DNA of 64,000 bases from Cristatella mucedo (GCA_009760855.2 WPIO01000135.1:436001-500000); one strand, 5' to 3'; shown: positions 46,012 to 57,047, numbered from the stretch's first letter. Made by a program: numbers and translations. Notes: generated by a model not told the origin, from the sequence alone.

Positions 46012-46215
46012 TGCAGCTACCCTGAGCACACCTGCGTGCATTGGTTTTGCATCTACATGTCGCTTGCCGTTCTCCGAGGCTCAGAGCTTGGCCGGTATTT
46101 GTCCCGCTAAAGTAAGGGCTCGCCGAGTCACGAGTTCAGCATTTGCTGCGGCCTCATTCTGTTCGGACGTGGAAGCCATTACATCTCGTTTGTAACAGCT
46201 CTCTCCATTCTATGA
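46012..46215. repeat. dispersed repeat, related to 29.9 and 38.5 kb
   Basis: Shared blocks are tgtcgcttgccgttctccga, ggctcagagcttggccggta, and ggaagccattacatctcgtt followed by tgtaac. The order matches 29990-30110, and the middle block matches 38507-38530. No terminal repeats or coding content were recognised. Confidence 0.5.
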
Positions 46216-46904
46216 TTTTCGATTTTTGGATGACGTTTGCATCAAATGAAGCACGACCGAATGGTTAGTAGTAGCATGCTAAATAAACGGCAAGAACAAC
46301 ATTGTCATGTGTGACATCATGTGTGACATCATGACCTCACTCCGTCGCCTGGCGCCCACCCCTCGTGCTGTAACGCGTTTTGGAGCTCGCGGTTAAAGAT
46401 TGGCGCACGACCGATGCCTACTTTTTCGTCGAAGACTTAGTAGCACGTTGCCAACGTGTAGCGACGCTGCTGCGTTGAGGCAATACGGCACTGCTACTGC
46501 AGCAACCCCTCGCCGTCGCAGGCCGACGAAAGCGCAGAATGGGACGCGGAGGCTAGGGGCTTGCTTGAGGCTTCGGTCTCCAGTAGTAGAGATAGCACGC
46601 CGTGCAGCTCGCGTTCGCATTGCAGTCGGCGATGGGTCGAACCTGGTCCATACCTCAGGCTGGGGCGATATTACCTCGAAAGCATTCTCTTCAACGACCT
46701 TCGGCTGTGGCCGGACCGCTGCGGTAACGTCAATGGCCTTTGGCACGCGATCGCCCTCCATCCGTAAGAGCTCGCCAGCGATTGGCGCTAGGCGGCCGAT
46801 ACCCTAAACCGGGCGGGATTTGAGCACATACTCGTGCTTGGATTCTCGGCGCTGCCTTAGCTGCTTTTGGATTGCCAAGATAGCATTGCCGGGACAGGCT
46901 GGAA
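46216..46904. other. unassigned sequence
   Basis: The sequence includes a tandem catgtgtgacat pair at 46306-46330. The antiparallel frames at 46393-46807 mirror each other and neither has a motif. Confidence 0.4.
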
Positions 46905-47100
46905 CTAATTAGCCCCCTGTTAAAACCGGCAGCTGCTTCGTCAAAGCTGGTAGTCACCTGGCAAAGCACCCAGCCGCTCGTCAACGCTGGCAGCCGCCTG
47001 TCAAAGGCGGCCGCCGCCTGTCACAACCGGCAGCCGCCGTCAAAGCCGGCAGCCACCTGTTGAAGCCGGCAGCCACCTGTCAACGCCAGAGGTGGCCTTT
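46905..47100. repeat. degenerate ~20 bp minisatellite
   Basis: About nine imperfect units of the form gtcaaagccggcagccacct, with inserts and substitutions. Confidence 0.85.
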
Positions 47101-47571
47101 AAATTAATGAGCCAAACGAAGTGAGACCTATTGTAGCCGAGTAACGGGCCAACTGCTGAAGTTTAGTAACAGTTTTTACCCAACCCACAACAAACTCTTG
47201 AAAGTGCTTCTCTCATCATGTATCCACATTTTTAAACCACGACCCCAGTACCACAGCCCGGAGCTCCCAGGCCTCACCCCTTCGGAGTGGGGCCAGCCGT
47301 CTACAGGAGAGAGCAGCAGTTGAGACAGCAAGGAAGAAAATGCAAATCTAGATTATAATTTCATGGATGCGCTTCAGGAGAGAAAGCCACACTTCCCCAA
47401 ACAGAAAGACCTCATCGATTTTATCAGAAACCTCGGTCTTACCAAGTTCACTGTTGAGCTTCGGACATCTAGGCTCAAGGAGTGATGAGGTTGGCTGAAA
47501 GTGTGAAAGTAACAGATTAGACAATACATTACCAACTTTTCCAACTTCTTCAGTCGGCAGTAGGGGCTGTG

Positions 47572-47730
47572 CGCTGGTTTGGCGCAGTGGTTAAGGTGCT
47601 CGCCTGTAATGACCGAGGTCATGGTGAATGTACTTGATGATCGAGGTACTGGGCTCGAGGGCCATGGCATATGTGAAGTGCCTGAATAGAGATTAAGTTC
47701 TCTCAAGGAGCTATACCCATGAATTTTATT
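47572..47730 (+). mobile_element. SINE-A copy, best A box
   Basis: The head cgctggtttggcgcagtggt contains a near-consensus Pol III A box (tggcgcagtgg). The B-box region is ctgggctcgagggccatggc, the linker catatgtgaagtgcctgaat, and the tail agagattaagttctctcaag with an AT-rich end. It has a small insertion near 47625. The tail aligns with the family 1 LINE tail (agagattaagttctctgagg). Confidence 0.9.
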
Positions 47731-47770
47731 TTTACTAATGTGCTTTTTATTGTTGTTTTAATTGTTTCCT

Positions 47771-48130
47771 TTGCCTATAGGACAGTCGGCGAGCAGAGGT
47801 GCTTTATTCCAAAAGAGACCAACCACGGTTGGAGGAAGCTCTTCGGGGAAGGAGAACAAAATCAAGTGGAGCCGATGGTAGACGTTCGGAAGGTACATAT
47901 GCCTCGACTGCATATCACGTTTGGCTTCATAAAAAACTTTGCCACTGCTCCAGACAATGATTTAGCAGTTTTTAAGTACCGTCAGCCTGCCTTTACACAG
48001 CTGTCGGAGGCAAAGGGCAAATATCTTCATAGAACTCATATAAATTAGATCGAAGTGTTTGTTAGAAGGGCAGCACGACAAAAAATGTTGGGAACTATGT
48101 TTGGGAGCTTTTTCGAGAATCAATTTTCAA
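47771..48130 (+). pseudogene. decayed coding fragment, transposon-associated family
   Basis: The frame reads GEQRCFIPKETNHGWRKLFG, then VDVRKVHMPRLHITFGFIKN and FKYRQPAFTQLSEAKGKY, and stops at 48046-48048. It resembles a conserved stretch ('PPLHIKLGLMKNF...FKYL...FPxLSEAK') that I recall from large, transposon-associated protein families in arthropod genomes; this is memory, not a search. Further weak similarity may continue past the stop. The sequence before 47780 (cctttgcctatag) looks like a splice acceptor, and the preceding hydrophobic codons come from SINE and pyrimidine-rich DNA. Confidence 0.45.
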
Positions 48131-48354
48131 AATAGCCAAAAATCGAAAGCATCTACTAATTTCTGAACCCTCTAGAGTGGTTGTTTTGTCCAACTTAAGA
48201 GTAAATGCATGTTAAAAATGTATTCATTTTCTGTTATTTTTTATTAAATATGTCCTAATAGACGCTAATTTCTCAGCTTTCATATGAAATCTGATTAAAT
48301 TAAAAATTTAATCACTATCATTTTCACTAAAGGTAAGTTTTTAGGGCAGATTTT

Positions 48355-48481
48355 TTTACGCTGGATACCAAGTCTTATTTCCTAATTCCTTATGTCTCAG
48401 AAGGTAGAAGGTAGAAGGTGGCCACCTTCTACCTTCTGAGACATAAGCAATTAGGAAATAAGACTTGGTATCCAGCGTAAA
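48355..48481. repeat. 127 bp foldback (inverted repeat)
   Basis: The left arm tttacgctggataccaagtc, continuing to agaaggt units, returns as accttctaccttctgagaca ... gacttggtatccagcgtaaa. The arms are about 57 bp with one mismatch, and the left arm has three agaaggt units against two on the right. It could extrude as a cruciform or be a small foldback transposon. No target duplication was found. Confidence 0.93.
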
Positions 48482-49070
48482 CAATTGTATTACATGACAT
48501 AACTGGGCAATCAAGGGTTATCGGTTCTGTTGTGTGAGTGGTACATAGACCCGAGCTCCATCTTTCCACAAACTAGCCGCATATAGCTCAGGTTTAGGCT
48601 GACCTTAGGATGAACCTTTGGTGACCAGATGTGAGCTAGAGCCTGCTCCTCGAAATCTCAGGGAGTGAACTTCAAACGGATGCGGCTTACGAGTTATTTA
48701 ATAACTAATTCACGAAATTTTTCGAAGGATTCTGTTACGTAGTCCTGAACATCATAGTCTCGCTCAATCTATTCATTGAAGCAAGCCATCTTCTAAGCGA
48801 AGGTAGCGAATGCTAGCTCAAGTCCACGGAGAGTCAACACAAATCAGTAGGAAGTGGTAAGACACTTTGTGGGATGGCTGGCGGCAATTATTTTACTAGT
48901 TACGGCGAGGCTCGTTCAGTGCACGGAGCAGATTTTTTTCCCTGGACGGCTTTTCTAAAACCTTAGTTGCATTCACTATGACATTGAACGCGATATTTAA
49001 AAACGGATTTAATATAGGAAGCCCATCGTTCTATCAATAAAACGCCCCAGCCAAATTTTGAAGGTTCATT
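48482..49070. other. unassigned sequence
   Basis: No recognised feature. Confidence 0.4.
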
Positions 49071-49270
49071 TAATAATAATAATAATAATAATAGATGAGG
49101 CTAAGACGCTTTACAGTTTTCAAGTAGCAAGGCATTTTGCTTATAATCGATGAAACGAGATCGATGGCTCTCGCCAAATTTTTGAAGGTTCATTTCAGTT
49201 GATCCATCCAAGTACCAATGGTTGTACGAGGTATTTCTAGACTGTTGGATTCCGAAAAGCGAGTGGTATA
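49071..49270 (-). mobile_element. LINE family 1 scraps with (AAT)n
   Basis: An (AAT)n run at 49071-49093 is followed by a mutated tail-like aagacgctttacag. Separately, 49222-49268 (tgtacgaggtatttctagac, ttggattccgaaaagcgagt) matches the reverse of the family segment TTRFSESNSLEIPRT. The piece between has been lost or replaced. Confidence 0.65.
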
Positions 49271-50930
49271 TATAGCCTGTGGTGGTCGCAGCTGCTATAA
49301 CAGTCTGGAACTTAAGTCCAAAGTCCAAATCAGTCTGAGATCAGAGCTAGAGGTCCTCATCAGTAACTTTGATGTGTCAAAGTTATCACTAAATTCAAGG
49401 TATTTCAAAATTTGCGGCTTTTATCAAGCTTCAATGCCCCTCGATTAAGAACTACGAGCTTAATAGCTGAACCTCGATTATGAACTATGAGCTTGGCAGC
49501 TGAATTTGAACTGAGGGCTGCTTATAAAAGAGCGACGATAAGCCGAGACTTGTGGAAAGCGCGATTTATCATTTTGTATGAACGAAACTGTTGCATGAAT
49601 TACGACCTGGCAGATATATACTGGCCATGTGACTGACCGCAATCGCGCGAACTAGAGTCTAATGGTTTGCTAATCGATGAGTCAGAGCAATGAGTGTTAG
49701 CTGCTGTAAGCTTGTCAATGAGTCTGCTGGAAGTCACCAGCCATATAAGCTACAATATAATTGCCATTATTAGTGCTTTTTATATTACGGTGTTGCTGTT
49801 AACGCTGCATGCATAATAACTGTTGCGAGGTTTCTTAAGACATATTGCAAGTTTCAGGTCTCTGCACATGTCATGCACTGTGTCGCTAACCGAATTAGTG
49901 ATAGCCCAGCAGTTATAAAAAAAACCTTGTATTGCATTTTCAATGACACATAATGTTCGATTGCAATTTTTAATGACCTGCTTCGTAATAAATATGAATT
50001 TCATTCCTTGCAAAGACTTAGCGGAATGTATGCATCTCTTAAACTGAGAAGAGATCTCAATCATTAAGGATTATTCGGATGAAGCGTGGATGGAGAAGAA
50101 GTACTTTTAGTTGAAAATAGCATTTCACGAGTCCAGTGCTTCGTTAGATCGTTCAAGACTAGATTTTCGGCCTCTGCATTTCGGATTGTCTCACCTCGTC
50201 AGTTTTGGCTGTCTGTGTCCGTAAATGCAACAATGTTTTGGCGAAACGAAGAAAGACAGCTCGATACGTCAACATTCACCTGATGCGAGCGTCTACGCAC
50301 GCCCGGACTTAAAGAAATCCTTTTAGATGCCGAGAATTCTTGGCACTGGGACGCCAGCAAGAGCATATCAAAAAGATATTAAAGCGCTTCGCTAGTTCCA
50401 CTGCCAGCTTTGCTTTCTTAATCGCATTAGCAAGACGTGAAGCTATGGGCACAGATCTTTCTCGAACAAGATAGAATGACTCCTGGAGAGCAGACGGCGG
50501 TAGGAAATCGCTGACCTATGAAGCAACAAACAGTGCAGGATCAGCGACGATCTTTCGCGAAGCCAGTCTTCGTGCTTTCATGCTAGACCACAACCAAGAA
50601 TACAATTTCGTCCGTGATTCAATGGCGACATGAAATGCCGATGTATTGCAAAATACAGGTGACGTTTTGTTGCTCGACTAATCGGGTGGACTCGCTAGTG
50701 CAGCCCATGGTTTGGTCCGCTCCCTCTGAGGTTCTCTTATACCAGACGACAGTACTCACAGTTAAGGCCCGCATAAAAATGATACATGCAAGCAGCACCC
50801 AGGAGGCACCCGCAACAGCGCTGGGAAACCGCAAGGATCTCACCAGTTACTAAACTACATGATGGAGTGACATAGTGAGTCAATTGACTTTTCGGGGGCT
50901 ACGACTTTGTTGAACTTACGAGTGGGATAT
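49271..50930. other. unassigned sequence
   Basis: About 1.7 kb with no gene or repeat I can support. The frames at 50614-50853 lie opposite each other on both strands and are not called. Confidence 0.4.
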
Positions 50931-50937
50931 CTTCGTC

Positions 50938-51005
50938 TGAAATGTAAAGTGCCTAGAAAGAGATGGAATGGTCTGAGGTTGCTATATGAAATTCTTTATT
51001 ATTAT
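50938..51005 (+). mobile_element. LINE/SINE tail fragment
   Basis: The sequence gaaatgtaaagtgcctagaa, agagatggaatggtctgagg and ttgctatatgaaattcttta ends in ttattattat. It is a solo copy of the shared tail, about 100 bases before the LINE at 51108. Confidence 0.7.
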
Positions 51006-51107
51006 AAATTCGGTGAGATTCCGTACTAGCACTTTCAGGTAGATTATTTAAGAGTGAATTTCCTGAACGTATAGGCTTTAAGTGAGAAATCAACAAATAA
51101 GTGTAAA

Positions 51108-52692
51108 CTACCGCCCGGTTTTCCTTCTACCATTCCTATCAAAGACACTGACTGGTACGGGTCGTGGCCGACCAGCTGAACTCGTAGATCGAAACCTCAC
51201 ACCTTGCTAGTAAGTTCCAGTCTGGCTTTAGAGCTAATAACTCCACAGACTCAGCATTGCTTAGGGTATACAACGACCTACATAGGAATGCAGACATGGG
51301 TAGAGTGTCTCTGCTTGTTTTGCTTGATCTTTCGGCAGCTTTTGACACCATCGATCACAAAGTTCTTCTAGAGCGCCTCTCATCTCGCCTGGGCATCACT
51401 GGCACTGCTCTGCAGTGGTTCAGGTCCTATCTCAGTGGGAGAATCCAGAGTATTGACGTGAATGGACACAGATCATCTGAAGTACCTCTGAAATATGGAG
51501 TACCTCAGGGCTCAGTGCTAGGTCCGGTTCTTTTCACCTTTTATACTCTGCCTCTTGCTGATGTGATTGCCAAGCACAATCTAGGCTTTCACTTCTATGT
51601 GGATGACACTCAGTTGTACCTTTGCTTTGATCCCTCCCAGCCTTCGAGCACCTCAAATTCTCTCAACTCACTTGCTGCATGCATTGATGACATCCGCACA
51701 TGGATGGCAGCACATTTTCAAAAACTAAACGATGATAAAACTAACTTACTTGTTATGGGCAAACCCCGTTTGATTCAGAGATTGGAAAGGCTGTCTCTCA
51801 AAATTAGCTCTGCCAGCATATCTCCAGTTGAATCAGCTCGAAATCTAGGTGTCATATTCCAAAGCGACCTCTCGTTAGACGACCATATCAGCTCCACAGT
51901 CAAATCCGCCTATTTTCAGCTTCATAACATCGCTAAAGTTCGGGCTTGTTTAGATAAGGATACCACATCTAAGTTGGTCCATGCATGCGTGACATCCCGT
52001 CTCGACTTCTGCAACTCATTGCTTACCGGCCTACCAGCATGTGCGATCAGGCGATTGCAGCTGGTGCAAAACTCGGCAGCTAGACTTGTCTTTCGTGAGC
52101 GTCGCAGTTGCCACATTACTCCACTTCTCGCCGACCTGCACTGGCTACCAGTCAAGCAACGGATTGACTTCAACGTTTTGTTGCTCACTTTTAGGTCCCT
52201 TCATTCTATGGCTCAAGCCTATCTTTCTGATATACTACCCCATCAGGCCAAGCATCGTACCACCCGCTTTTCGGAATCCAACAGTCTACAAATACCTCGT
52301 ACAAACCTTAAATCCTTTGGAGACCGTGCATTTAGTTCGTATGCTCCCTCAGCCTGGAACTCCCTCCCGACCTGCGTCAGAACATCCCCCGACCTGACCA
52401 CATTTAAAAGGAACCTAAAAACACACCTATTTAGGACAGCATTTAGTGGGTCCCTGTGATTCGTCCTTGATGTGCTAATGCGTGCTGACACTGTGCATGC
52501 TGCCACTAACCACATTTGCATGCTGACCCTGTGCATGTCACCCCTAACCATATTATTCATTTTGTTTGTTTTTCAAGCATGATTTTACTTACCATTCAAT
52601 TGCATTTCACTTTGCAGCAAATGTAAAGCGCCTAGAGAGGGATTAAGGTCTCTGAGGGCGCTTTATCAAGTGAATTATTATCATTATTATTA
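51108..52692 (+). mobile_element. LINE family 1, RT copy with 400-codon open frame
   Basis: The element starts at actaccgcccggttttcctt and has the same 4-base insertion (51144-51161) as the copy at 41.98 kb, plus a TAG at 51185-51187. From 51257 to 52459 a 400-codon frame is fully open: [51 protein letters not shown], then the C-terminal domain to FRTAFSGSL. The 3' UTR and ATT tail follow. The intact C-terminal frame points to recent insertion, but the endonuclease domain and the start of the RT are missing. Confidence 0.93.
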
Positions 52693-54641
52693 TAAGGTCT
52701 CTGTAGATTTTAGAATCTTGGGAAAATTAATGCATATACTACGAATATAACTACGTATATTTAAAGCCAAGTAAGAAGAAAATAATTGAATAGTAACGAT
52801 GGCATCGTCGACGAAAAAGATTTTTGAGTGAATCAGAACGTAGTTCAGGCCTTGCGAGGAACGCTTCACGTCTAGAGTCGAATTCACCTCCAAAGGACCT
52901 GAATGAGGATAGCATAAGGATACACAACGCCCTATCGACAGCGATTTAAATGAACGCACGGACGCTGCTGGCTGCTGCAGACATCTTGTGACAGACTGGG
53001 AATGGCGCTTCGCTTTTTATGTTGGGTTCGGTAAATTTGTTGCACGCGGACCGAGTTGAAGGCTTCAGCGACTCCCTACTGCAAACTGTTCCGTAATGAC
53101 TCCTAGTGAAAACCTGTGTACACAAATCTAATCGCCAATCTGCCGGATAATCACGCTATGGAGGGCGGTAGGGTTTGGATGCTGATTTATACCACTCATA
53201 TTTTAATCCCTTAATACGTTGGCACACGATTGGATCGCATTATTGATTCCGTGTTTTTTGTGTGTGCAGGCAGTTAAATGCTCCCAGTTACTGCATCACT
53301 AGCTGCTTGCCATTCAAAAATGACGGATATTTATTTGGTATCGGCACCACTTATTGGGTTCTCGGTACAGTAATGAACCAGTTTTCTCGGATTTATTCAG
53401 CCAGAAAGCATACCACCAGTTATTAATAATTTGGGGCTAAGATTTTGGCTGTAGATAATTTTGGCTGCAAATAATTGTTGGCACTTTGGCGACAAATTTC
53501 TTTGCTCTGTATTTTGACGGGATGATCACAAGTTCTAGATTCTTTCGTCAGTCGATTTATTCCAAGTTCAATTGACTGTGTCAAAAGACTGGCTTAGGAA
53601 GATATGTTTCTGCTCAGAAAAACCAAGCAGCAGGCGGCAAATTAACAAAAAATACTAATGGTAAAACACCTAGACGCAATAGATGCATACACGAGCTTTA
53701 CTAAGTAATCGCACGAAACCTAACAAAAATTGGAGATGCTTTAGAAAAACCTTAAAACCACGAGCAATCCTTTTCATGACGAAACGCCCGATACATGCAT
53801 GTGGCGAGCCAGCACAAAAGGCTACACGTAATACAATGCATTTCAAGAAGAAATGTCCAACGCATGTCCAACGCATAGAGGGCCAGCAAAAGACTACGAG
53901 AAATACAATGCTAATAATAATGGTGTTATCAGTAATCAGCGATAATGTACACACTACATACTATACATATATACATAGTATGTATGTACACTATAATTAA
54001 TAATTAGCAGCCCCCTGCAAAAAGAGGAAGCGCACAAGTGCCTAAAACCATTGACAAAAAACTAAACTAACGCGTAGTTAAAAAAGATATTGATTGCTAA
54101 TGAGCAGGGTAATTGCTCCGGCCGTCTCAGCGAGAAGGCCACGTGCGAGCTCACTTGTGCGTCACCTTTCCTTATGCAAAGCTTGACGAATCTGTTGCTA
54201 GGGGAAGCCCTTTCAACAACGCCTAATTCAGTAGGTTAGAAAAGCGGTTCGCCGGTAGAGAATGACGATCGGTAACCTTCTAGAAGAACTTCGTCTCGAG
54301 CCGCTGGCCCGTTCACCTCTGAGCAGAATAAGCAAGTTATCCCCCTTCGAGCACGGAGTAAAACACAGAGCAAAACACGGGGCAAAAAACCCACATTGGA
54401 TATTAGGACTGCACACACAAAATCCCGCCGGATTATCAAGTTTCAAGGACACTTCCGGAATAGTGGCGGCAACTACCTAAAGTGGTACATGTCCGAGATG
54501 GCAGTTGACTACGAACCCATGTGCCTGCCGGCACGACCTCCGAGCAATTTGGCACTGGCCAAATTGAATAGCAAATAAAACAATCGGTCCCGTGAAGTGC
54601 TACGCGTTGCCCACGCTGATCTGCGGTTTAGAGTGAAGACA
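52693..54641. other. unassigned sequence
   Basis: AT-rich sequence. The only structure seen is acatactat ... atagtatgt around a palindromic core at 53956-53983. The frames at 53670-54000 and 54228-54578 occur on both strands without motifs. Confidence 0.4.
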
Positions 54642-54649
54642 CCTGTCAG
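54642..54649 (+). repeat. hAT target-site duplication, left
   Basis: The eight bases cctgtcag stand directly before the left terminus and recur exactly after the right terminus at 56360-56367. Confidence 0.92.
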
Positions 54650-54879
54650 CAGATGCGTAGTGAGATCTTTTGGCGCCTGGGGACAAAGCTACAAATGGCA
54701 CCCTATTCATTTGTCAAAATTGCTGCAAACTAACTCCACCCCATAAGAAATGCAAAAGACACGCCAGCAGGCATATCTAGTCGAGACAGCTTTATACAAT
54801 GTAGTACTGGTTCAAGGTAGCTATCACAGCTTTAACTTAAGGGAACTTGTCTGGCACTGAGATTAGAAAACTGGTCAAT

Positions 54880-55870
54880 TACACTTTAAGAGTCAATAAG
54901 TATTTTGCAGTCACATATTTCGCTGTACAGCTGTGTTTTATCGACGTCTGAACAATAGAAGCTTCCAAGATCTAAACACTTCTGGCTGAATTTAGTCCGT
55001 TCAAGTGTCTTCAAAAGTTTCTGTACTTTCAAAAAACTACTGTACTTGCAGTGTACTTACAAAAACTAAATTTGGCTTCAAGATCTGTGAGCCGTGGAAA
55101 ACCTAGCTGTAATATCTCGCAGGAGACGGTCCTTGCTGTCATTCATTATTCTTGAAATCTCTTTCTCTGCCGTGAGAACAACGTCAGGGAGAGTTCTCTA
55201 GGCGTCCTTGCCCTTCGGTGGATTCTTCGTTCAACTGAAACTCCCCACAATTAGTCTCTTGTTTTAGCATCTACTAGAGATTATTGGCAGGTCTTATCGA
55301 AATCTTGGCAACTCATCCTCAATAGAGTGGAGGTCAAAAAATGCGTCTTTAAAGTTCGTCTTTGGATCCTGCAGTCTTTTCTGAACGCGGTCAATATTCT
55401 TTAAGATGCTGTACCAAAATGACATTAGAGCCTAAACTTTAAAGTTCAAAGTACAACGTAGGAGGCTGCCAGCTTCACTTCTTGCTTCAAGTGGTCCACT
55501 TGTGTCCTCAGACAGTTGCTCCAAAAGACTTACGATGCTGTTCAGTCCATCACGGATAGTTTCCACCGCCTCCACTCTCGCGCTACCTTGTTGCAAAGTC
55601 ACGTTTTACAGTGATGGCTAAGACTTTCTTCAGATCTTTCCACCTCAGAGTTGATTGTGTAAAGAATAAGAAAATGCTATCTACTGTTCGAAAAAGGTAA
55701 TGGCAACGGAATCTTGACTCCCAGCATGAACTCCTGCCTGGTTCAAGCTGAGGCTATCACGGTTAACAAAATCTCCTCCTCTTTTCTCGACAGTATTCTC
55801 TTTTAGACACTTGACAAGTGGCCAGACATGACTGCTGAGTTGTCGTAGCACAGCCAGTCAAGTCTAACTT
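54880..55870 (-). pseudogene. hAT-type (ZMYM-like) transposase remnant
   Basis: Minus-strand fragments in order are CYDNSAVMSGHL (55821-55850, compare 'GYDGASVMSG'), STLRWKDLKK, ARVEAVETIRDGL, LMSFWYSILKNIDRVQKRLQ, DAFFDLHSIEDELPRFR and FYCSDVDKTQLYSEICDCK. These match the catalytic and helical-insertion regions of transposon-derived ZMYM1/hAT proteins as I know them. Frameshifts near 55600 and 55690, a stop after LNFKV and more stops below 55300 make it a pseudogene. The N-terminal zinc finger and the C-terminal dimerisation region were not found. Confidence 0.75.
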
Positions 55871-55979
55871 GTGTGGTCTAATAGTGTGTTGGTGCTCTGC
55901 CATGGCACGCTGGCTCGCCGTAGATCCAGTTTAGCAGGCAGGGCTCACCCTTGACTCGTGGCAGCCGCCTGTGGCAGGC

Positions 55980-55999
55980 GGGGGGGGGGGGGGGGGGGG
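55980..55999. repeat. poly-G run in the hAT element
   Basis: Twenty consecutive G bases. The frame that crosses it on the plus strand is an artefact. Confidence 0.97.
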
Positions 56000-56359
56000 C
56001 AGGAGGACGGGAAAAGCAGTCGGAACGCTGACGGAGGGGTGGACGGCCGTGTGCTTGTTTCGCCGCGAGCGCCAGCCGAATACACGGTGGTTAACGCCCC
56101 TTTGGTGTTTCCGTGTCGTCGCGTGTGTGCCGCCAGAGCGTCAAGCAACAGCTTGAGCTAAGGCTGAAAACGTGATCTGCTAGCTCAGCCAGCAATAGTC
56201 AAGTCAATTGAAACAAGGACTTGCTTGAAATTAAAATTGGTATTCTCACATGAAAGTTCATTAGAAAAAAATTTGCACACTCTACATTTTGATTTTGGCG
56301 CCCCCTGGCCTTGGCGCCCGGAGACACGTGTCCCCCTGCCCACCCTTGCTACGCCTCTG

Positions 56360-56367
56360 CCTGTCAG
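56360..56367 (+). repeat. hAT target-site duplication, right
   Basis: This cctgtcag directly follows the right terminus (...ctacgcctctg) and is identical to 54642-54649. Confidence 0.92.
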
Positions 56368-56716
56368 AGAATTTCCGTTTCCGTTTTATTTGAGAATATT
56401 AAAATAGAAAATGAAACTTCTACAATGAAATGGAAAATATCAGAAAAAAATGGTAATGGAACAGATTCAATTCCGCAGTGAGTTAAAGTGCACTCTTAGA
56501 GCTTCCTCCGCAGTGAGTTGACACGGCCTCAAAGAGGGAGGTGCCATCGGCCTTTAGCCAGACGCCTCGGTGAGCGGCGACCCTTATTACAGAGAATATG
56601 CACACCTGATCTACTTCTGCCAGACATTCCTCCTGTTAGGAGCTACACTGAATACAGGTGGTAGCCATGTCACCCACTCCCCTTGGCGTAGCAGTTGCCA
56701 CCTGCTGAAGGCAGCT

Positions 56717-57047
56717 CCCGGCCACCTGGTCACAGCCGCCTAGTCACAGCTGCCTAGTCACAGCCACCTAGTCACAGCCACCTAGTCCCAGCCACCTAAT
56801 CACTGCCACTTAGTCAAATCCACCAAATCCCTGCCACCTAGTCACAGCTACCTAGGCACAGCCACCTAGTCACAGCCGCCTAGTCACAGCTGCCTAATCA
56901 CGGCCACCTAATCACTGCCACATAGTTCCAGCCACCTAATCACTGCCACTTAGTCAAATCCACCTAGTCACAGCCACCAAGGCACAGCCACCAAGGCACA
57001 GCCACCAAGGCACAGCCACCTAGTCGCATCTATCTAGTCCCAGCCAC
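56717..57047. repeat. 14 bp minisatellite, about 23 units
   Basis: Units of cacagccacctagt vary (cacagccgcctagt, cacagctgcctagt, cactgccacttagt, cacagccaccaagg). Since 14 is not a multiple of 3, it cannot code a simple amino-acid repeat over its length. A related but longer unit (gccggcagccacctgtcaa) makes up the array at 46.9-47.1 kb. Confidence 0.95.

Larger units (their letters stand above)
54650..56359 (-). mobile_element. hAT-superfamily DNA transposon, 1,710 bp
   Basis: The left end cagatgcgtagtgaga and the right end, read inward on the minus strand, cagaggcgtagcaagg are terminal inverted repeats of 11 bp with one mismatch. They follow the CAG-GGCGTAG pattern common in animal hAT elements. 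An exact 8 bp duplication (cctgtcag) flanks both, the hAT hallmark. Inside is a broken minus-strand transposase. A 20-base G run (55980-55999) lies inside the right half. At 1.7 kb the element is shorter than usual autonomous hATs (about 2.5-5 kb), so it is an internally deleted, non-autonomous copy. Confidence 0.93.
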
